Below are positions 63,960 through 64,000 of a stretch of 64,000 nt of DNA, piece after piece (the first letter of the stretch is position 1; every line of letters starts with the position of its first letter). Below the pieces are notes generated by a model. The model was not told the origin of the DNA. It worked only from the letters and a program-made list of their open reading frames with translations, and did not search any database. The stretch is from a bacterium D16-34. GTDB lineage: Bacteria; Actinomycetota; Coriobacteriia; Coriobacteriales; Eggerthellaceae. The stretch spans positions 224,967 to 288,966 of the forward strand of contig RAZB01000002.1 of NCBI GenBank assembly GCA_003612515.1, written 5' to 3'. The position numbers and the translations under genes were made by a program.

Positions 63960-64000
63960 CTAATCAATAGCAAAGGGATAGCGTGTTTTGTTATGGAGTT
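63960..64000 (-). CDS. Possible C-terminal end of a leftward gene cut by the window edge
   Basis: The reverse-strand frame at the right edge reads about 12 codons ending NKTRYPFAID and a TAG stop at 63960-63962, with a good terminator 34 bases on. This is too short to identify; one other reverse frame is also open here, so it is only a candidate. Confidence 0.3.
   Translation of the reverse strand, partial: LHNKTRYPFAID

Noticed and set aside
1..64000. CRISPR arrays, insertion sequences, prophage genes, rRNA operons or a replication origin
   Set aside because: I looked for regularly spaced repeats, transposase motifs, phage structural genes, rRNA sequence and DnaA-box clusters and saw none.

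Overview
The window looks like a chromosomal segment of a moderate-GC Gram-positive bacterium, most likely an actinobacterium of the class Coriobacteriia (Eggerthellaceae-like; Cryptobacterium would fit the base composition). This placement is inferred from gene content: a LuxR-type regulator with a multi-membrane-span N-terminus, tandem YhgE/Pip proteins, TrmFO beside a tyrosine recombinase, a T-box-like leader, and tRNA genes with encoded CCA ends. It was not checked by any search. Most genes are core metabolism and information processing. I see no prophage, insertion sequence or CRISPR array.

Layout. 1-0.8 kb: the end of a Y-family DNA polymerase and its small partner. 0.9-10 kb: a DUF3810 membrane protein, an oxalate/formate-type MFS transporter, a single-chain triple RidA protein with its own operator and short upstream ORF, and two tandem YhgE/Pip membrane proteins. 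10.2-14.3 kb: a peptide-deformylase-like protein without the catalytic Glu, a DJ-1/PfpI protein, a PurF homologue without the N-terminal Cys, and BrnQ. 14.5-18.1 kb: a tyrosine phosphatase, then a Trm9/ALKBH8-like methyltransferase divergent from a bacterial Elp3. 18.1-24.8 kb: Na+/H+ antiporter, MurB, membrane LuxR regulator, TatA, an unrecognised membrane-anchored protein and a GNAT enzyme. 24.9-28.4 kb: UvrA and a YgbA-like protein. 28.4-29.4 kb: a small membrane protein and a lipoprotein.

29.7-41 kb holds a leftward biosynthetic block, ilvD-ilvB-ilvN-ilvC, then serA, then leuA-trmFO-xerC. It is headed by a structured leader with T-box stem I motifs and a strong attenuator-type terminator just before ilvD. 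41.2-46.6 kb: a His-rich small membrane protein and gamma-carbonic anhydrase (rightward), then trxA-trxB-prfA-prmC-punA (leftward). 46.8-51 kb: a patatin, a K+ channel divergent from a CPA2 antiporter, and an NAD(P)-binding protein. 51.2-60.3 kb: tig-clpP-clpX-valS, a zinc-ribbon membrane protein and thrS, all leftward. 60.5-64 kb: tRNA-Leu, SstT, a NYN-LOTUS RNA-processing protein, tRNA-His and tRNA-Lys.

The strongest candidate for something undescribed is the Elp3 plus Trm9-like pair, which together could build a eukaryote-type wobble-uridine modification (cm5U to mcm5U) in a bacterium. Next come the T-box-like leader of the ilv operon, whose specifier codon does not obviously match a branched-chain amino acid, the triple RidA chain, and two enzyme homologues (PurF-like, deformylase-like) that lack their textbook catalytic residue.
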